Source: Allosphingosinicella deserti (GTDB lineage Bacteria; Pseudomonadota; Alphaproteobacteria; Sphingomonadales; Sphingomonadaceae). From it: a stretch of DNA of 64,000 nucleotides. Positions 53,208 through 62,354 of the stretch are shown one piece after another (the first letter of the stretch is position 1; each line of letters starts with the position of its first letter). The notes beneath the pieces were generated by a model, which was not told the origin of the DNA, searched no databases, and saw only the letters and a program-made list of their open reading frames with translations. The translations under genes and the position numbers were made by a program. Location: contig NZ_PXYI01000009.1 in the NCBI RefSeq assembly GCF_003012735.1, positions 62,001 to 126,000 on the forward strand, read 5' to 3'.

Positions 53208-54523
53208 TGCTGCGGCGACCGTCTGCGCTGCTGACCCGCATCTTCGGGATCCTTCTGCTTGCGGTCATCTTCGAGTTTGCCGCCAGCACCCTCTTCTACG
53301 AGCGAGTTGCTCGCCTTCAGGTCCGAGAAGAAGAGGCGCATCGGCTCGCCGAGCATCTCGCGATCGGCTACCGGCTCCTCGGCAGCCGCCCCGCTGCCGA
53401 GCGGACATCGCTGGCCGAACGGATATCCAGCGACAAGTTTCGGTTCGAGTGGCGGGCAATACCACCGCCGCCTCCGGCCATCGCGCCCGAACTCCGGACG
53501 ATGCGCGATCAGATCGTCCAATGGGAACCCTCGCTCGTTCGGTCCGACCTCAGGCTGTTTCTGTCGGGCGACAAGAGCCATGTCGTCGCCGGGCTCGTGC
53601 GACTGCCTGACGGCAGTGCTGTACGCTTCGAGGCTGCGCACGTCGTCGAGACGGCAAGCATCGCGGCGAATCGCTTCCTGCTCGCGATCATCCCGGCCAT
53701 CGCACTGATTGTGATCGCAGGGTTGATGATCCGGCGGACTTTGCGGCCGATGGGCGAGCTTGCCCGCGCCGCCGAAGCCGTTGGCCAGGGCCGCGAATGC
53801 TTGGTCGAGGAACGCGGGCCGGGCGAAGTCCGCCGGGTGATCCGCGCCTTCAACGCGATGCAGAAGCGGATCCACCGCCTGATCGCCGACCGGACCCAGG
53901 CCCTCGCGGCGGCGGGACACGATCTTCGGACGCCGCTGGCGCGCTTGCGGCTGCGCAGTGAAGCGGTTGCCGATGTCGAACTTCGCGGCGCCATCACTGC
54001 GGATCTCCGCGAGATGGAGGAGATGATCGGATCCTTGCTGGCCTATTTCGGGGGCGAAAGCGATCCGCAGCCGGCGGTGCGGGCCGATCTGGCGGTGCTG
54101 ATCGGAACCCTGGTGGACGAGGTTCGCGATCTCGGCGGTCCGATCACCTATGCCGGGCCGCGTCACGTCGAGCTTCGCCTCCGTCCTCCCCAATTCAAGC
54201 GCGCGCTTCGCAACCTCATCGACAATGCTCTCCACTACGGCGGCAACGCTGCGGTCTCCCTTCGCATTGCCGGAGACGAAGCCGTTGTTGCGGTGGAGGA
54301 CGACGGCCCGGGCATTCCCGAAGACCGCATGGAAGAGGTCCTGCGCCCCTTTTCGCGGCTTGATGGCGCGCGCGCGCGCAACACTTCGGGCCTTGGGCTC
54401 GGGCTGAGCATCGTCGACCGTATCGTTCGCAACGAGGGCGGCCATTTCCGCCTTTCCAACCGCAAGGTCCGCGGTCTCCGCGCCGAGATTCGCCTCCCCG
54501 TAAGCGGTCCTGCGCTCGGCTGA
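53207..54523 (+). CDS. Sensor histidine kinase B, paralogue of kinase A
   Basis: A 438-residue kinase with a first helix (FGILLLAVIFEFAASTLFY), a periplasmic region containing RDQIVQWEPSLVRSDLRLFL, a second helix near 160-180, and the phospho-acceptor His in LAAAGHDLRTPLARLR. ATP-binding motifs are NLIDNALHYGG, DDGPGIPEDR and GLGLGLSIVDRIV. The phrase (I/E)xxWEPxL in the sensor domain and the LFYxxxxR end of helix 1 recur in kinase A. It is translationally coupled to the response regulator. I infer it is the cognate kinase, with kinase A as an added partner. Confidence 0.9.
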   Translation: MLRRPSALLTRIFGILLLAVIFEFAASTLFYERVARLQVREEEAHRLAEHLAIGYRLLGSRPAAERTSLAERISSDKFRFEWRAIPPPPPAIAPELRTMRDQIVQWEPSLVRSDLRLFLSGDKSHVVAGLVRLPDGSAVRFEAAHVVETASIAANRFLLAIIPAIALIVIAGLMIRRTLRPMGELARAAEAVGQGRECLVEERGPGEVRRVIRAFNAMQKRIHRLIADRTQALAAAGHDLRTPLARLRLRSEAVADVELRGAITADLREMEEMIGSLLAYFGGESDPQPAVRADLAVLIGTLVDEVRDLGGPITYAGPRHVELRLRPPQFKRALRNLIDNALHYGGNAAVSLRIAGDEAVVAVEDDGPGIPEDRMEEVLRPFSRLDGARARNTSGLGLGLSIVDRIVRNEGGHFRLSNRKVRGLRAEIRLPVSGPALG

Positions 54524-54637
54524 GCCGCGCAGCGCCACGTCGCCCGGCTCAGAAACACTTTCTTACAGACCCGCTGCGCCGCAGCAAAACTCGCTCCTTA
54601 GCTGAGGGCCTGGATCCCCACTGTAGGAGTTAATCAT

Positions 54638-55333
54638 ATGAACGAGCTGATTGGACGTGTCTTCAGCTTCGAAAAGCAGGTCTATGCGGATCAGAGCGCG
54701 CTCTACTCCCGCCTTGCCAGCGATGGGCAGAGCCCCAAGGCGCTGATGATCTCCTGCGCCGATTCGCGCGTCGTTCCCGAGCACATCATGCAGGCCCAGC
54801 CGGGCGATCTATTCGTGTGCCGCAACGCCGGCAACATCGTCCCTCCGTTCGGACAGATGAACGGCGGAGTCTCCTCTACCGTTGAATATGCCGTCATGGT
54901 TCTCAACGTCCGCGACATCATCGTCTGCGGCCATTCGGACTGCGGCGCGATGAAGGCCATCGGCAAGGACGACGTCCTCGCCTCGATGCCCAATGTCGCA
55001 GCGTGGCTGCGTCACTCCAACGCCGCGGCCAAGGTCGTCTCCGATTGCTATCCCGAGCTGGAAGGCAACGATCGGGTCCGCGCGGTAACGCTCGAGAACA
55101 TCGTCGCCCAGATTGCCCATCTTCGTACCCACCCCTCCGTCGCAGCGGGCATCGCGCGCGGCGAGATCGCGCTGCACGGCTGGTATGTCGATATCCATGC
55201 CGGCACGGTCCTCGCGCTGGATGGCGAGACCAACCGCTTCGTCACCCTCCGCGAAGACAGGCCGCTGCCGGTCGCTTTGGCGCATCGGGAGCGGCTCGCC
55301 GCGACTCCGGAATTCGCCGAAGCCGCCGAATAA
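54638..55333 (+). CDS. Beta-class carbonic anhydrase
   Basis: A 231-residue zinc enzyme that interconverts CO2 and bicarbonate. The zinc ligands and catalytic dyad are visible: Cys40-x-Asp42-x-Arg44 in MISCADSRVVPE and His99-x2-Cys102 in VCGHSDCGAM. TAGGAG lies seven bases before the ATG. It is 14 bp upstream of the SulP transporter gene, which often pairs with carbonic anhydrase for bicarbonate uptake. Cytosolic location is expected, since there is no signal peptide. Confidence 0.95.
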   Translation: MNELIGRVFSFEKQVYADQSALYSRLASDGQSPKALMISCADSRVVPEHIMQAQPGDLFVCRNAGNIVPPFGQMNGGVSSTVEYAVMVLNVRDIIVCGHSDCGAMKAIGKDDVLASMPNVAAWLRHSNAAAKVVSDCYPELEGNDRVRAVTLENIVAQIAHLRTHPSVAAGIARGEIALHGWYVDIHAGTVLALDGETNRFVTLREDRPLPVALAHRERLAATPEFAEAAE

Positions 55334-55347
55334 GGCCGGAGGATCTC

Positions 55348-56844
55348 ATGCCATCGTTCGCATTGCGCGATTTCACCGCCTCCATCGTCGTTTTTCTGGT
55401 CGCCATGCCCCTGTGCATGGGGATCGCAGTCGCCTCGGGCGTGCCGCCCGAGAAGGGGCTGATCACCGGGATCATCGGCGGAATCGTCGTCGGCCTGCTC
55501 GCCGGATCGCCGCTGCAGGTCAGCGGCCCGGCAGCCGGACTTGCGGTGATCGTCTTCGAAATCGTCCGCGATCAGGGTCTGAGCGCGCTTGGCCCGATCC
55601 TGTTGCTCGCCGGGCTTATCCAAATCGCAGCCGGGATCTTCCGCCTTGGCGGCTGGTTCCGGGCGATCTCGCCCGCGGTCGTCCATGGCATGCTTGCCGG
55701 AATCGGCTTGCTGATCGTGGCCGGCCAATATCACGTGCTGTTCGACGCTAAGCCGCTGCCGAGCGGCCTCGATAACCTCGCCGCAATGCCCGCCCGCCTG
55801 CTCGGCCTCGCGCCCGGCGAGCCTGGAAGCGCCTTGTCGGCGTTCGTGATCGGCACGCTGACCATCGCCTGCATGCTGGGTTGGGAGCGGTTTCGTCCCG
55901 CAGCCCTGAAGCTTGTGCCCGGAGCGCTGGTCGGGATCCTCGCAGCCACCTTTGCCGCGTTGCTGTTCGGCCTCGATGTCGTTCGGGTCAACGTTCCCGA
56001 TTCGCTTGCGAGCGCGATCGACCTGCCAGGCGCGGACACACTCGCCAGCTTCGCCAATCCGGTGATCATCGCGACCGCGATCGCGATCGCGTTCATTGCC
56101 AGTGCCGAAACCCTGCTGTCTGCCGCCGCGGTCGACCGCATGCACGATGGCGTGCGCACGGACTACAACAAGGAACTGCGCGCCCAAGGCGTCGGCAATC
56201 TCCTTTGCGGTGCGGTCGGCTCCATTCCGATGACCGGCGTTATCGTCCGCAGCTCGGCCAACGTTCAGGCCGGCGCGATGACCCGCATGTCGGCGGTGCT
56301 GCACGGCATCTGGATTTTGGGCTTCGTCGCGTTGCTTCCCTGGCTGCTGCGCGAGATTCCGATGGCAGCGCTGGCCGGTATCCTGGTGGTCACCGGATGG
56401 CGCCTCGTGAGCCTTCAGCATGTGAAGCATTTGCTCCAACAGTACGGCCGCTTCCCCGCACTGATCTGGGCCGGGACCTTCGTCATGGTCGTGGCGGCGG
56501 ATCTGCTGACCGGCGTGCTCACCGGTCTGGCTTTGTCGATGCTTGAATTGGTTCCGCACCTGAAGCGGATCCGCCTCAAGGTCGAGGACCGCAAGGAGAG
56601 TGCATCGCGCGAGATCGCGCTCGACGGTGCCGCGACATTCGTTGCCTTGCCGAAGGTCTCGGCAATGCTCGACACCGTTCCCAGTGACCAGAAGGTCAAG
56701 ATCGACCTGTCGCGCGTCGACCATGTCGATCACACCTTCGCTGAGATGCTGAGGGAGTGGCTCGGTCGCCGAAAGCGTGCCGGACATGCGGTCGAGGTGA
56801 CCGGTGCCCGCGGCCGGGTCGCTCAGCTCGTCCACGCCGGATGA
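55348..56844 (+). CDS. SulP-family anion transporter
   Basis: A 498-residue membrane protein with about 12 predicted helices (for example PLCMGIAVASGVPPEKGLIT and GILAATFAALLFGL), followed by a short STAS-like domain (VKIDLSRVDHVDHTFAEML). SulP members carry sulfate, bicarbonate or other anions. Pairing with carbonic anhydrase 14 bp upstream favours bicarbonate. GGAGG precedes the ATG. It overlaps the next gene, an aspartyl-protease-like protein, by 4 bp. Confidence 0.9.
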   Translation: MPSFALRDFTASIVVFLVAMPLCMGIAVASGVPPEKGLITGIIGGIVVGLLAGSPLQVSGPAAGLAVIVFEIVRDQGLSALGPILLLAGLIQIAAGIFRLGGWFRAISPAVVHGMLAGIGLLIVAGQYHVLFDAKPLPSGLDNLAAMPARLLGLAPGEPGSALSAFVIGTLTIACMLGWERFRPAALKLVPGALVGILAATFAALLFGLDVVRVNVPDSLASAIDLPGADTLASFANPVIIATAIAIAFIASAETLLSAAAVDRMHDGVRTDYNKELRAQGVGNLLCGAVGSIPMTGVIVRSSANVQAGAMTRMSAVLHGIWILGFVALLPWLLREIPMAALAGILVVTGWRLVSLQHVKHLLQQYGRFPALIWAGTFVMVVAADLLTGVLTGLALSMLELVPHLKRIRLKVEDRKESASREIALDGAATFVALPKVSAMLDTVPSDQKVKIDLSRVDHVDHTFAEMLREWLGRRKRAGHAVEVTGARGRVAQLVHAG

Positions 56845-57983
56845 ACACGAACACGTGGCGTCGGCCGGCCTTGGCAGGCGCCACTTCCGCCCCGGCGCCG
56901 GCAAGCTCCTTTCCCGCCGTGCCATGGCTGCCGATCACCGGCGGGGGCGACCAGTTGCTCTGCCTGTCGGTGATGGTCGCCGGACGTCCGGCCACCGCAT
57001 TGCTGGACAGCGGCGCAAGCCGCTCGGTGCTGGATCGGGACTGGGCGTCGGGAGCGGGCATCACGCTGTCGAGCCGACACGAGCTTGCCGGTCTCACCGC
57101 CAGCGTGACGGCGCAGATCTCCCGTCCTCTGCCCGTAACCGCCGGCACGGTAGTGCTCCCGCCGATCGTACCCGCCGTACTCGATCTCGCCTCGATCTCA
57201 GCGGCGGCAAGACGGCGGATCGACCTCGTCCTTGGGCAGGAATGTTTCCTGCAGAACGAGGTCGAGATCGATCCGGATATGGCGAGGGTGCGGCTCGGGC
57301 CGCGCCGCGCGGTTGGGACAGATGAAGCGTGGCTCTCCCTGCATCGCACCCCGGACAAGCTCTTTTGCGTCGACGTGCGGCTCGACCGGGGGCTGCGAGC
57401 GCGTGCAATTCTCGATCTCGGCAGCAGCATCCCGCTTTATGTCAAGCGCGACCTCGCGGAGGCCGGCAGGCTCCTGGAAGGGAGACCGACATCGACGTCG
57501 GCCAGCGTAGGCGTCGAGGGCATTTCGCTCAGCACCGTCACCCGGCTTGATTGCCTGCAGATCGGCGACCACCGGCTTCGCGGCGTGCCGCTCAACATTC
57601 CGGACACGTGGAACCTTGATGCGCCAATCGTGATCGGCGCCCCTTTGCTCTGGAAGTTCCGGACGATCTTCGATCTCGGGCGCCGGAGGATCCTCCTGAC
57701 GCCGGGAACGAACTACGAAGAACCACTGATTGCGGATCGCTCCGGTCTGCACGTCATCGGAGGAGACAATTGCCTGCTAGTGATCCACGTCTCGCCAGGC
57801 AGCCCGGCGGCTTTGGCGAAATTGGAGGCGGGGGATGAGATCGTCGCGGTGAACGGCGACGCGGTCACGCCGCGCTTCCTTGCGGAGAATCGCAATCTGG
57901 GACGGCGTCCCGCCGGCATTCCCTACCGTCTCGCTGTCCGCGACAAGCCAGCCCGGACGATGGTCCTCGCGGATTATTATTGA
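56841..57983 (+). CDS. Retropepsin-like aspartyl protease with PDZ domain
   Basis: A 380-residue protein. Two aspartyl-protease-like halves are seen: the first has ALLDSGASRSVLD (Asp56), and the second has AILDLGSSIPLYV (Asp192), in which the DTG-type motif is degenerate to DLGS. A C-terminal PDZ-like domain follows (about 320-375: VIHVSPGSPAALAKLEAGDEIV). Hydrophobic residues near the N-terminus may be an uncleaved export signal, but this is not certain. It overlaps the SulP gene by 4 bp. Whether it cuts SulP or another target, or is inactive, cannot be known from sequence. Confidence 0.72.
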   Translation: MNTNTWRRPALAGATSAPAPASSFPAVPWLPITGGGDQLLCLSVMVAGRPATALLDSGASRSVLDRDWASGAGITLSSRHELAGLTASVTAQISRPLPVTAGTVVLPPIVPAVLDLASISAAARRRIDLVLGQECFLQNEVEIDPDMARVRLGPRRAVGTDEAWLSLHRTPDKLFCVDVRLDRGLRARAILDLGSSIPLYVKRDLAEAGRLLEGRPTSTSASVGVEGISLSTVTRLDCLQIGDHRLRGVPLNIPDTWNLDAPIVIGAPLLWKFRTIFDLGRRRILLTPGTNYEEPLIADRSGLHVIGGDNCLLVIHVSPGSPAALAKLEAGDEIVAVNGDAVTPRFLAENRNLGRRPAGIPYRLAVRDKPARTMVLADYY

Positions 57984-58039
57984 GCGATCGAACGACGGTT
58001 CCGTTGCGGTCTGGCCCGCCCTTCCTGTAGCGACGAGCC

Positions 58040-58822
58040 ATGCGCATCGGCCTCGCTTCCCTGCCCCACTTCCCAAACCCGAATGACGGTCTTGCCGCTC
58101 TCGCCCAGATGTTTGAGACAGCGGCGGAGCACCAGGTCCGGCTGATGTGCACCCCTGAGAATTTCCTGCCAGGAATGCGCGGAGTCGGCCTCGATGTCGC
58201 AAACTGGAGCGCGGCGGACCTTGGACGGGCGAAAGCTGCCCTGTCCCACATGGCTCGGGATACAGGCGTCGGGGCGATCGTCGGCATCGAGCGCCCCCTG
58301 CGCGAGGGCTGCCATGCCTCCGCGCTGGTGATTTCGCCGGAGGGGGCGGTGCTCGGCTTCCAGGACAAGGTGCAGGTGGACCCCGCCGAAGACGATCTCT
58401 TCGTGCCCGGCACCGCGCGACGTCTGTTCGAGATCGACGGCGTGACCTTCGCGGTGACCATTTGCCACGAGGGCTGGCGCTATCCCGAAACGGTGCGCTG
58501 GGGCGCTCGCCGCGGCGCAAGCATCGTCTTCCATCTCCAATATTCCCCCGCAGCGGACGACATCCTGCCCGAAACCTGGGCGTTTGCGGACGGCACGATG
58601 CATGAGAAAGCGGCGATCTGCCGGGCGGCCGAGAACCACATCTTTTTCGCGACGGTGAACTTCGCGATCCCGAACTGCACCGCGGGCACGGCCGTGATCG
58701 ACCCGAACGGGCGATTGGTGGCGCAGCGGCCCCGGGGCCAGGCCGGGCTGCTTGTCGTCGACATCGACCCTGAAGCCGCGACTGGCCTGTTGGCCAAGCG
58801 CCTGCGCGATGCCGTCTACTAA
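58040..58822 (+). CDS. Carbon-nitrogen hydrolase (nitrilase family)
   Basis: A 260-residue nitrilase-superfamily amidase. The triad is visible: Glu40 (MCTPENFLP), Lys110 (GFQDKVQVDP) and Cys142 (VTICHEGWRYP). It also has the EDDLFVPG segment. Candidates include omega-amidase-, N-carbamoyl- or aliphatic-amide-type hydrolases. The substrate cannot be chosen. Its 3' end is convergent with the PLP enzyme, 39 bp apart. Confidence 0.88.
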   Translation: MRIGLASLPHFPNPNDGLAALAQMFETAAEHQVRLMCTPENFLPGMRGVGLDVANWSAADLGRAKAALSHMARDTGVGAIVGIERPLREGCHASALVISPEGAVLGFQDKVQVDPAEDDLFVPGTARRLFEIDGVTFAVTICHEGWRYPETVRWGARRGASIVFHLQYSPAADDILPETWAFADGTMHEKAAICRAAENHIFFATVNFAIPNCTAGTAVIDPNGRLVAQRPRGQAGLLVVDIDPEAATGLLAKRLRDAVY

Positions 58823-58861
58823 GCCGCGGGGACGAGCCCCACCTGCTCGTCGACGCAATAC

Positions 58862-59902
58862 CTAATCAGAGTCAACGCCCTCGAATCGCACCGCTCCCTC
58901 AGTAACGACGAGCAATACGCGCGACCCCGGGCCAAGGCGAATGGCCGTCCGGAGCCAAGGCGTCCCCGCGACCCGCAGCAATCCCGTCAGCCCCGCAGCG
59001 CCGGAGGGTGTCGTGGGGAGCGCCGCTTCCGAAACAAGGATCGACACCGCGGCGGCAAGTCCGGCTTCCGATACAGTCACGGCAGTCGCGCGATGGCGGC
59101 GCAGGATTTCCACCGCCGACGCCGAGGCGATGCCGCACGAGAGCATTTCCGCTTTCGTGTCCAATGTGCCGGCAATGCGCTCGGCGAAGCCGGTCCGGAG
59201 CGCGTGCGCGACGCAGGCGGCGCGCTCCGGTTCGACCACGATCATCTGTGGCGCCTCCCCAATCATCGGCGCCAGGCCTTGCGCCATCGCTGCGGCGAGG
59301 CCGCCGACGCCAGCCTGGATGAACGCATGGGTGAATCGAGGATGCCCGGCATTCTGGTTTAGGATTTCCTCCGCCACGCGCCCGTAGCCCGCCATGACGT
59401 CGCCCACGACCGGATCCTTCAGCTGATCGGACGTGTCGGCAACCAGAAGGCCACCGCCTGTCCCGGCGAGCATACGCGCCTCGTCGACGGCATCGTCATA
59501 AGTTCCCGCCACCCTCCTGATGTCTCCCCCCATTGCGGCGATACGACCGGCCCGCGCCTCGTCTACCTGCGCCGGCAGAAAGATCAGGGCCTTGCCACCG
59601 GCGGCGTGCGCGGCGGCAGCCACGGCGAGGCCATGATTACCGTCGCTTGCGCACAGGAGGGGCGGCAGCCCGACATGGTGGGGCGCGAGCAGTTCGTCGA
59701 CCGACAGCCCGGCATGGCGCGCGAGCGCCTTCAGGCCGGCACCCAAGCCGCCGAGCATCTTGAAATTGCCGAAGGGGCGCTTGCTCTCGTCCTTGATGTG
59801 AACGGCAGCAATGCCGCACCGGCGGGCGAGCGACGGTGCGGGTACCAAGGGTGTGACGACAGGCGTCCGGAACGCCTCGATGATGCGGGATCTGAATTCC
59901 AT
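58862..59902 (-). CDS. Diaminopropionate ammonia-lyase-like PLP enzyme
   Basis: A 346-residue fold-type II PLP enzyme. The PLP lysine is Lys48 in RPFGNFKMLGG, the conserved ASDGNHGLAVA is at about 84-94 and the Gly-rich QAGVGGLAAAMAQG binds phosphate. It resembles 2,3-diaminopropionate ammonia-lyase and threonine deaminase-like proteins and lacks a C-terminal regulatory domain. An Lrp-family gene lies divergently 181 bp away, the usual arrangement for an amino-acid catabolic enzyme controlled by that regulator. Confidence 0.82.
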   Translation of the reverse strand: MEFRSRIIEAFRTPVVTPLVPAPSLARRCGIAAVHIKDESKRPFGNFKMLGGLGAGLKALARHAGLSVDELLAPHHVGLPPLLCASDGNHGLAVAAAAHAAGGKALIFLPAQVDEARAGRIAAMGGDIRRVAGTYDDAVDEARMLAGTGGGLLVADTSDQLKDPVVGDVMAGYGRVAEEILNQNAGHPRFTHAFIQAGVGGLAAAMAQGLAPMIGEAPQMIVVEPERAACVAHALRTGFAERIAGTLDTKAEMLSCGIASASAVEILRRHRATAVTVSEAGLAAAVSILVSEAALPTTPSGAAGLTGLLRVAGTPWLRTAIRLGPGSRVLLVVTEGAVRFEGVDSD

Positions 59903-60083
59903 GGCCGCATCTTAACGCAAGCGACTGCCGCGCACGTGCAAAGCCTGGCGACACGGCACGCTTTGCAAGCGACGAAGGCACTGCCCGAGCCGTTCTGCCG
60001 CGCCGTTATTCTGCACGTGACTGCACTTGTTCGGCGTCAATCAGCCGTATTTTCCTTTAGACTGTCCACAAAGGAGCAGGGTA

Positions 60084-60545
60084 ATGGATGGTTACGACAG
60101 ACAACTTCTCGCGGCGTTGCAGGCGGATGCAGATCAGACCGCGGAACAGCTGACCGCACGGGTGGCGGCCTCGCCTTCGGCAATCCAGCGCCGCATTCGG
60201 CGCTTGAAGGAGACTGGCGCGATCGAGCGAACGGTGGCGATTGCAAGCCCACGCGCTCTGGGATCACCGACCTTCCTGGTGGTCTCTCTCGAGGTGGAGC
60301 GCGAGCGGCCCGAGTTGATGGCTCATTTTCGCCGGTGGCTGGCGGCCGAAGACCAGATCCAGCAGGCTTATTACGTCACCGGCAACGCCGATTTCGTGTT
60401 GATCGTCACCGCCACGGATATGGAGAGCTACGAGGCGCTGATGTCCCGCATGCTCGCTGAAAATTCGAACGTGAGACGCTACCACACCAACGTCATGCTC
60501 GGCCATGTGAAGCGTGGGATGGCGATCCCGGTGCCGGGTTCGTGA
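60084..60545 (+). CDS. Lrp/AsnC family transcriptional regulator
   Basis: A 153-residue two-domain regulator: N-terminal winged helix (YDRQLLAALQADADQTAEQL then SPSAIQRRIRRLKETGAIE) and a RAM effector domain (PTFLVVSLEVERERPE to NVMLGHVKRGMAIPV). AAGGAG lies before the ATG. It likely controls the divergent PLP ammonia-lyase gene in response to an amino acid (inference from position). The protein forms dimers or octamers in known members. Confidence 0.9.
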   Translation: MDGYDRQLLAALQADADQTAEQLTARVAASPSAIQRRIRRLKETGAIERTVAIASPRALGSPTFLVVSLEVERERPELMAHFRRWLAAEDQIQQAYYVTGNADFVLIVTATDMESYEALMSRMLAENSNVRRYHTNVMLGHVKRGMAIPVPGS

Positions 60546-60550
60546 CCTCA

Positions 60551-61165
60551 TCAGTCCTGGGTCTCGCCGGCCAACGGCGCTGCTAGCATCGATGGGCGGG
60601 TCAGGAACGAAGCGAACCACGAAGCGAGTTTCCGCCGTCCCGGCCGGAAATCCGGCAGCGCGCGAAAACAAAGCCAGTCGAGCGTGGTGGCAAGCGCGAT
60701 GTGGCCGATATCCAGCGGCCGGTCGAATTCACCGTTCGTTTCGAGCCAATCGTAGGCGGCGGACAGTTTCGCAGCATGTCCGACGGCGAGCGGCGCGTAG
60801 CGGAGCTCCTCCGGTCGCCGCACTGTCTCCCATCGGTAGGCGATCCCGGTTTCGGCAAGCCCCTGCGCCAGCGCCTGACGGCGCAAGGCCGCAAACCGCT
60901 CTTCGGGATCGGCTGGGTACAGGCTGCAGGCCGCCAGACCGTCGAGATATTGGCAGATCACGTCGGAATCGAACAACGCCGTCGCGTCGGGCCGCAACAG
61001 CACCGGGACCTTGCCAAGCGGGTTGAACGCGAACACTTCTGCGTTTCGCTGGGTCGGGCTGGTCTCATGATGCACGACCTCGAGCGTCCCGGAGAGCCCC
61101 GCCTCATGGGCGAAGACCAGCACCTTACGCGCGAACGGCGAGTGGGTTTGGTAGAGAAGCTTCAT
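60551..61165 (-). CDS. Glutathione S-transferase family protein
   Basis: A 204-residue GST. The thioredoxin-like domain begins MKLLYQTHSPFARKVLVFAH, and KVPVLLRPDATALFDSDVICQYLD carries the glutathione-binding cis-Pro and SDVI motif. A helical C-domain follows, with DIGHIALATTLDWLCFR. The true start is at 61165, and the frame continues upstream only by chance through the LysR gene. It lies 5 bp from the convergent Lrp stop and downstream of the LysR gene on the same strand. Confidence 0.87.
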   Translation of the reverse strand: MKLLYQTHSPFARKVLVFAHEAGLSGTLEVVHHETSPTQRNAEVFAFNPLGKVPVLLRPDATALFDSDVICQYLDGLAACSLYPADPEERFAALRRQALAQGLAETGIAYRWETVRRPEELRYAPLAVGHAAKLSAAYDWLETNGEFDRPLDIGHIALATTLDWLCFRALPDFRPGRRKLASWFASFLTRPSMLAAPLAGETQD

Positions 61166-61308
61166 CGCGAACGTCCTTTCGCGATCGAGGATAAGGGGTG
61201 CTGCTGCCGTTTCCCCGCAATCCGAAGTCCCGAGTTGCCGTTGCGCCTTGGAGATCCCGGTGCCGGTGGACGAGGGCGTGGACCGTAACCACCGCTCTGC
61301 GCGGCGAT

Positions 61309-62262
61309 TTAGGGAAGCGCCATCATGGCTCGGGCAACCGCCTCGGCGCGCGCTATCTGCTCCGCGGCTTCGTGCCGCGCCGCTGCGGCCTGCTCGCAAA
61401 CCCAGTCGCGGAACAGGCAAATCTTGCGGCTTCGTTGGCGCGCGACCGGATAAACGAACCAGAAGGCGCGACCGGATGGAGCGACGAACGCATGGGCCGG
61501 CACAAGCCTGCCGGCCTCGATCTCGCTGCGGAATAGGATCGGCGAGGCGATGACGATCCCATGTCCGGCCAAGGCGGCGGCCACGTCCAGATATTCCGTA
61601 GCAAGCGTGGTGCCATAGGAGGATTCGGGCGGTCCGGCATCGAATCCCTGGCAACGATACCAGAGCTGCCACCAATCCGCCCGGCCCAGGCGCGGGACAG
61701 GCAAGGGCGCAGAGGGATTGCCAATGTCGCAGGCGGCGTCGCGCAGCGGCGGTGTGCACAGCGGCATGAAGATGCTGGGGAACAGCGCGGTCGCGCGCAG
61801 GCCTGGCCATTTCCCGTCCCCGTTACGGATCGCCGCGTCGAAGCGGCCGCCGGAAAGATCTTCCGCCGTGTCGGACAGATCGAGCTCGAGCCGGATATCG
61901 GGCTGGCGCGCCCGAAACAGCCCCAGCCGCGGGGTCAGCCAGCTCGTGCCGATCGTCGGCAATGTCGTGAGGCAGAGCCGTCCCTCCTCCGTCTCGGCGG
62001 CGCGCGCGAAACTCGCACGAAGCGCAGCAAAGGCCCTGCTCGCCTCTTCCGCGACGATCGCGCCGGGCTCGGTCAACTCGACGCGATGCGCGAGGCGGCG
62101 GAACAGGCTCACGCCAATCTGCATCTCCAGCTGACGAACATGGTAGCTGACCGACGCTGACGAGGTGCCCAATTCCTGCCCCGCCTTGGTGAAGCTGCCG
62201 AGCCGTGCCGCCGCCTCGAAGGCGCGTATCGAGGCCAACGAAGGAAAGCGGCTGCCGAGCAT
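61309..62262 (-). CDS. LysR-family transcriptional regulator (GcvA-like)
   Basis: A 317-residue regulator. The N-terminal winged helix reads SLASIRAFEAAARLGSFTKA and then SVSYHVRQLEMQIGVSLFRR. The effector-binding region is of the periplasmic-binding-protein type (about 90-300). It resembles GcvA/BetI-group LysR members that activate neighbouring genes. Candidate targets are the downstream GST gene (same strand) or the divergent duplicated-domain gene 92 bp away. No T-N11-A box is clearly seen. Confidence 0.88.
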   Translation of the reverse strand: MLGSRFPSLASIRAFEAAARLGSFTKAGQELGTSSASVSYHVRQLEMQIGVSLFRRLAHRVELTEPGAIVAEEASRAFAALRASFARAAETEEGRLCLTTLPTIGTSWLTPRLGLFRARQPDIRLELDLSDTAEDLSGGRFDAAIRNGDGKWPGLRATALFPSIFMPLCTPPLRDAACDIGNPSAPLPVPRLGRADWWQLWYRCQGFDAGPPESSYGTTLATEYLDVAAALAGHGIVIASPILFRSEIEAGRLVPAHAFVAPSGRAFWFVYPVARQRSRKICLFRDWVCEQAAAARHEAAEQIARAEAVARAMMALP

Positions 62263-62354
62263 AAGTCTGGTTTAGCCTCACTCATCACTCTTCGCATAGC
62301 CCGTCGCACCCGAGCGATGCCAATCTTCCCCCACAGATGGCAGGGAGGATGAGA

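Noticed and set aside
55048-56925. Open frame of 625 codons opposite the carbonic anhydrase and SulP genes
   Set aside because: It lies antisense to well-supported genes, has an Arg/Asp-rich composition and no domain. It is a shadow frame of GC-rich coding DNA.
61166-61810. N-terminal extension of the second GST gene
   Set aside because: It reads out of frame through the LysR gene. The GST fold starts at 61165.
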